Shown: one piece after another, positions 5,441 through 6,763 of the stretch | Layout: the number at the start of each line of letters is the position of its first letter | Numbering within the stretch: the first letter of the stretch is position 1 | NCBI GenBank assembly: GCA_030830465.1 | Contig: JAURMY010000291.1 | Location: forward strand, 1 to 6,763 | DNA length: 6,763 bases | DNA from: Alphaproteobacteria bacterium | GTDB lineage: Bacteria; Pseudomonadota; Alphaproteobacteria; Rhodobacterales; Rhodobacteraceae | Reading direction: 5' to 3' | Program-made: the position numbers and the translations under genes | The notes under the pieces: model-generated | What the model saw: only the letters and a program-made list of their open reading frames with translations | What the model was told of the DNA's origin: nothing | Databases searched by the model: none

Positions 5441-6763
5441 TTAGCTCCGCCAGAAACTGAAGGTGAAAAGAACATAGACCGACATCAGCTCTAGCCGGCC
5501 GATCAACATGGCTGCAATCAACAACCATTTCGCCGGATCATTCAAGCCGCTGAAATTCCCCGAAGGCCCGATTTCCGATCCCAGCCCCGGGCCGACATTG
5601 GCCAAAGCCGTGGCCGCGCCGGAAATCGAGGTGATCATGTCAAGGCCGGTAAATCCCAGTAAGATCGAAAACACCGCCAGCGACACCATGAACATCATGA
5701 AAAACGCAATCACCGAGGACAGGATGTTTTCGGCCACGGGCCGGCCATCATAGCGCGGCATGAAAACACCGCTGGGCGAATGCAGTTTCTGGATTTGGGC
5801 GCGGATCGAGGCAAACAGCAGCTGATAGCGGAAAATCTTGACCGAACAACAGGTTGACCCGGCACAGCCGCCGACCAGCCCGATCAGAAAGAACAGAACA
5901 ATCGGGAAATTGCCCCAAAGCTGATAATCCACACTGGCATAGCCGGTGCCGGAAATGATCGAGGTGACGTTGAACAGGGCTTCGCGGACCGAATGTTCCA
6001 GATGGTCGCCATTGGCATAGATCCGGTAAACGGTCACCACCAGCACCAGCAGAAAGATCAACAGCACAAAATCCCGCGCCTGAACGTCGCGCAGCAGCGG
6101 CCGGGCCGATCCGGCCAAAACCTGGACATAGCGCACGAAAGGCAGGCTTGCGAGGATCATGAAGACCGAGGCGACATATTCCGCCGGGCCCTGAAAGGTG
6201 CCGAATGAGGCGTCGTAATTGGAAAACCCGCCGGTCGAAAGCGTGGTCAGCGCATGCACAAGCGCATCAAAAGATGACATGCCCACGACCAGATAGCACA
6301 GATAACAAAGGGCGGTCAGGCCGAAATAGATGATCGAGATCTGCCGCGCGATCTCGGCCGCGCGGGGCAGGATTTTTCCAAGCGTTTCAAACCCTTCTGA
6401 GCGGAAAATCTGCATGCCGCCCACTTTCAGCGTCGGCAGGAACACCATCGCAACCACGATGATCCCGACCCCGCCGAACCATTGCAGCAGGCCGCGCCAC
6501 AGCAACAGGCCGCGCGGCAGGTCATCAAGCCCGCTGAACACCGTTGAACCGGTGGTGGTCAGCCCCGAAACCGCCTCAAAGAAGGCATCGACAAAGCGGG
6601 CCTCGGTCGCGCCGAAAAAGAACGGCAAGGCGCCAAACAGCGGCAGCATGACCCAGACCAGCGTGGTGACCAGAAAGGTCTGCTGGATCGTCAGCCCCTG
6701 CCCCGTCCCGTTCACACAGGCAATGGCCAGCAGGCCGCCAACCAGCGCCGTGACCACGCCGGA
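5441..6763 (-). CDS. trkH: TrkH-type potassium uptake protein, lacking its N-terminus (cut by window edge)
   Basis: The last 440 residues of the K+-translocating subunit of a Trk system, an inner-membrane protein of four repeated M1-P-M2 units; roughly the first 40-45 residues lie beyond the right edge, since the frame is open to base 6763. The four selectivity-filter loops are all present: TTTGST (6559-6542), TLSTGGFS (6244-6221), SGTGYAS (5953-5933) and NVGPGLG (5599-5579), each with the expected central Gly. Other family marks are LLWRGLLQWFGGVGIIV after the first filter, GGCAGSTCCSVKIFRYQ in the third-repeat M2 segment, and the C-terminal GRLELMSVYVLFTFSFWR. Such channels usually need the NAD-binding regulator TrkA, which is not in this window and may lie upstream. 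The stop is one base before the start of the decarboxylase gene, so the two are co-transcribed. GTG at 6757 is in frame but is not a likely start because family sequence continues before it. Confidence 0.95.
   Translation of the reverse strand, partial: SGVVTALVGGLLAIACVNGTGQGLTIQQTFLVTTLVWVMLPLFGALPFFFGATEARFVDAFFEAVSGLTTTGSTVFSGLDDLPRGLLLWRGLLQWFGGVGIIVVAMVFLPTLKVGGMQIFRSEGFETLGKILPRAAEIARQISIIYFGLTALCYLCYLVVGMSSFDALVHALTTLSTGGFSNYDASFGTFQGPAEYVASVFMILASLPFVRYVQVLAGSARPLLRDVQARDFVLLIFLLVLVVTVYRIYANGDHLEHSVREALFNVTSIISGTGYASVDYQLWGNFPIVLFFLIGLVGGCAGSTCCSVKIFRYQLLFASIRAQIQKLHSPSGVFMPRYDGRPVAENILSSVIAFFMMFMVSLAVFSILLGFTGLDMITSISGAATALANVGPGLGSEIGPSGNFSGLNDPAKWLLIAAMLIGRLELMSVYVLFTFSFWRS
5445..5450 (-). 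promoter_or_regulatory. Ribosome binding site of the decarboxylase, inside the end of trkH
   Basis: GCGGAG on the minus strand ends five bases before the ATG at 5439 and overlaps the last sense codons of trkH (Trp-Arg-Ser-stop). It selects this ATG over the in-frame ATG at 5475, which would add 12 unrelated residues and overlap trkH by 35 bases with no Shine-Dalgarno sequence. Confidence 0.75.

Noticed and set aside
4699..5460. Plus-strand open frame of 253 codons antisense to the decarboxylase gene
   Set aside because: It is a shadow of a GC-rich gene in the opposite strand: its composition is rich in Gly, Arg and His, it shows no family motif, and the opposite frame has clear ThDP-enzyme motifs.

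Overview
The window is GC-rich, gene-dense chromosomal DNA that reads as an alphaproteobacterium, most likely of the Rhodobacteraceae (Roseobacter/Rhodobacter relatives). The basis is the codon use, the separate glyQ and glyS genes with a small membrane-anchored protein between them, and the style of the SPOR/peptidoglycan-binding/trypsin-fold protein. The family placement is an inference from recalled relatives, not a search result.

Layout. On the minus strand, from about 1848 down to base 1, lies a tight cluster: glyQ (glycyl-tRNA synthetase alpha), a 232-residue single-pass membrane protein (DUF6446-like), and the start of glyS (glycyl-tRNA synthetase beta, cut by the left edge). Junctions are a 4-bp ATGA overlap and a 3-bp gap, so one transcript is expected. 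A 196-bp spacer (1849-2044) separates glyQ from a divergent plus-strand gene (2045-3835) for an exported protein with a SPOR-like domain, a peptidoglycan-binding domain, an unnamed middle domain and a degenerate trypsin fold. That gene converges, with only 8 bp between stop codons, on a minus-strand pair: trkH (potassium channel subunit, cut by the right edge) followed after 1 bp by a thiamine-diphosphate enzyme resembling 5-guanidino-2-oxopentanoate decarboxylase.

How the genes relate. GlyQ and GlyS form the alpha2-beta2 glycyl-tRNA synthetase; the role of the membrane protein between them is unknown. The SPOR protein probably acts at the cell wall or division site, and its protease domain appears catalytically dead (nucleophile Ser replaced by Ile, triad Asp by Glu). 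TrkH brings in K+; the coupled decarboxylase points to arginine/2-oxo-acid catabolism, and the reason for the coupling is not obvious.

I see no mobile elements, CRISPR arrays, tRNA or rRNA genes and no phage signal. This is mostly ordinary core genome. The points most worth a second look are the pseudoprotease, the gene wedged between the synthetase subunits and the trkH-decarboxylase coupling.
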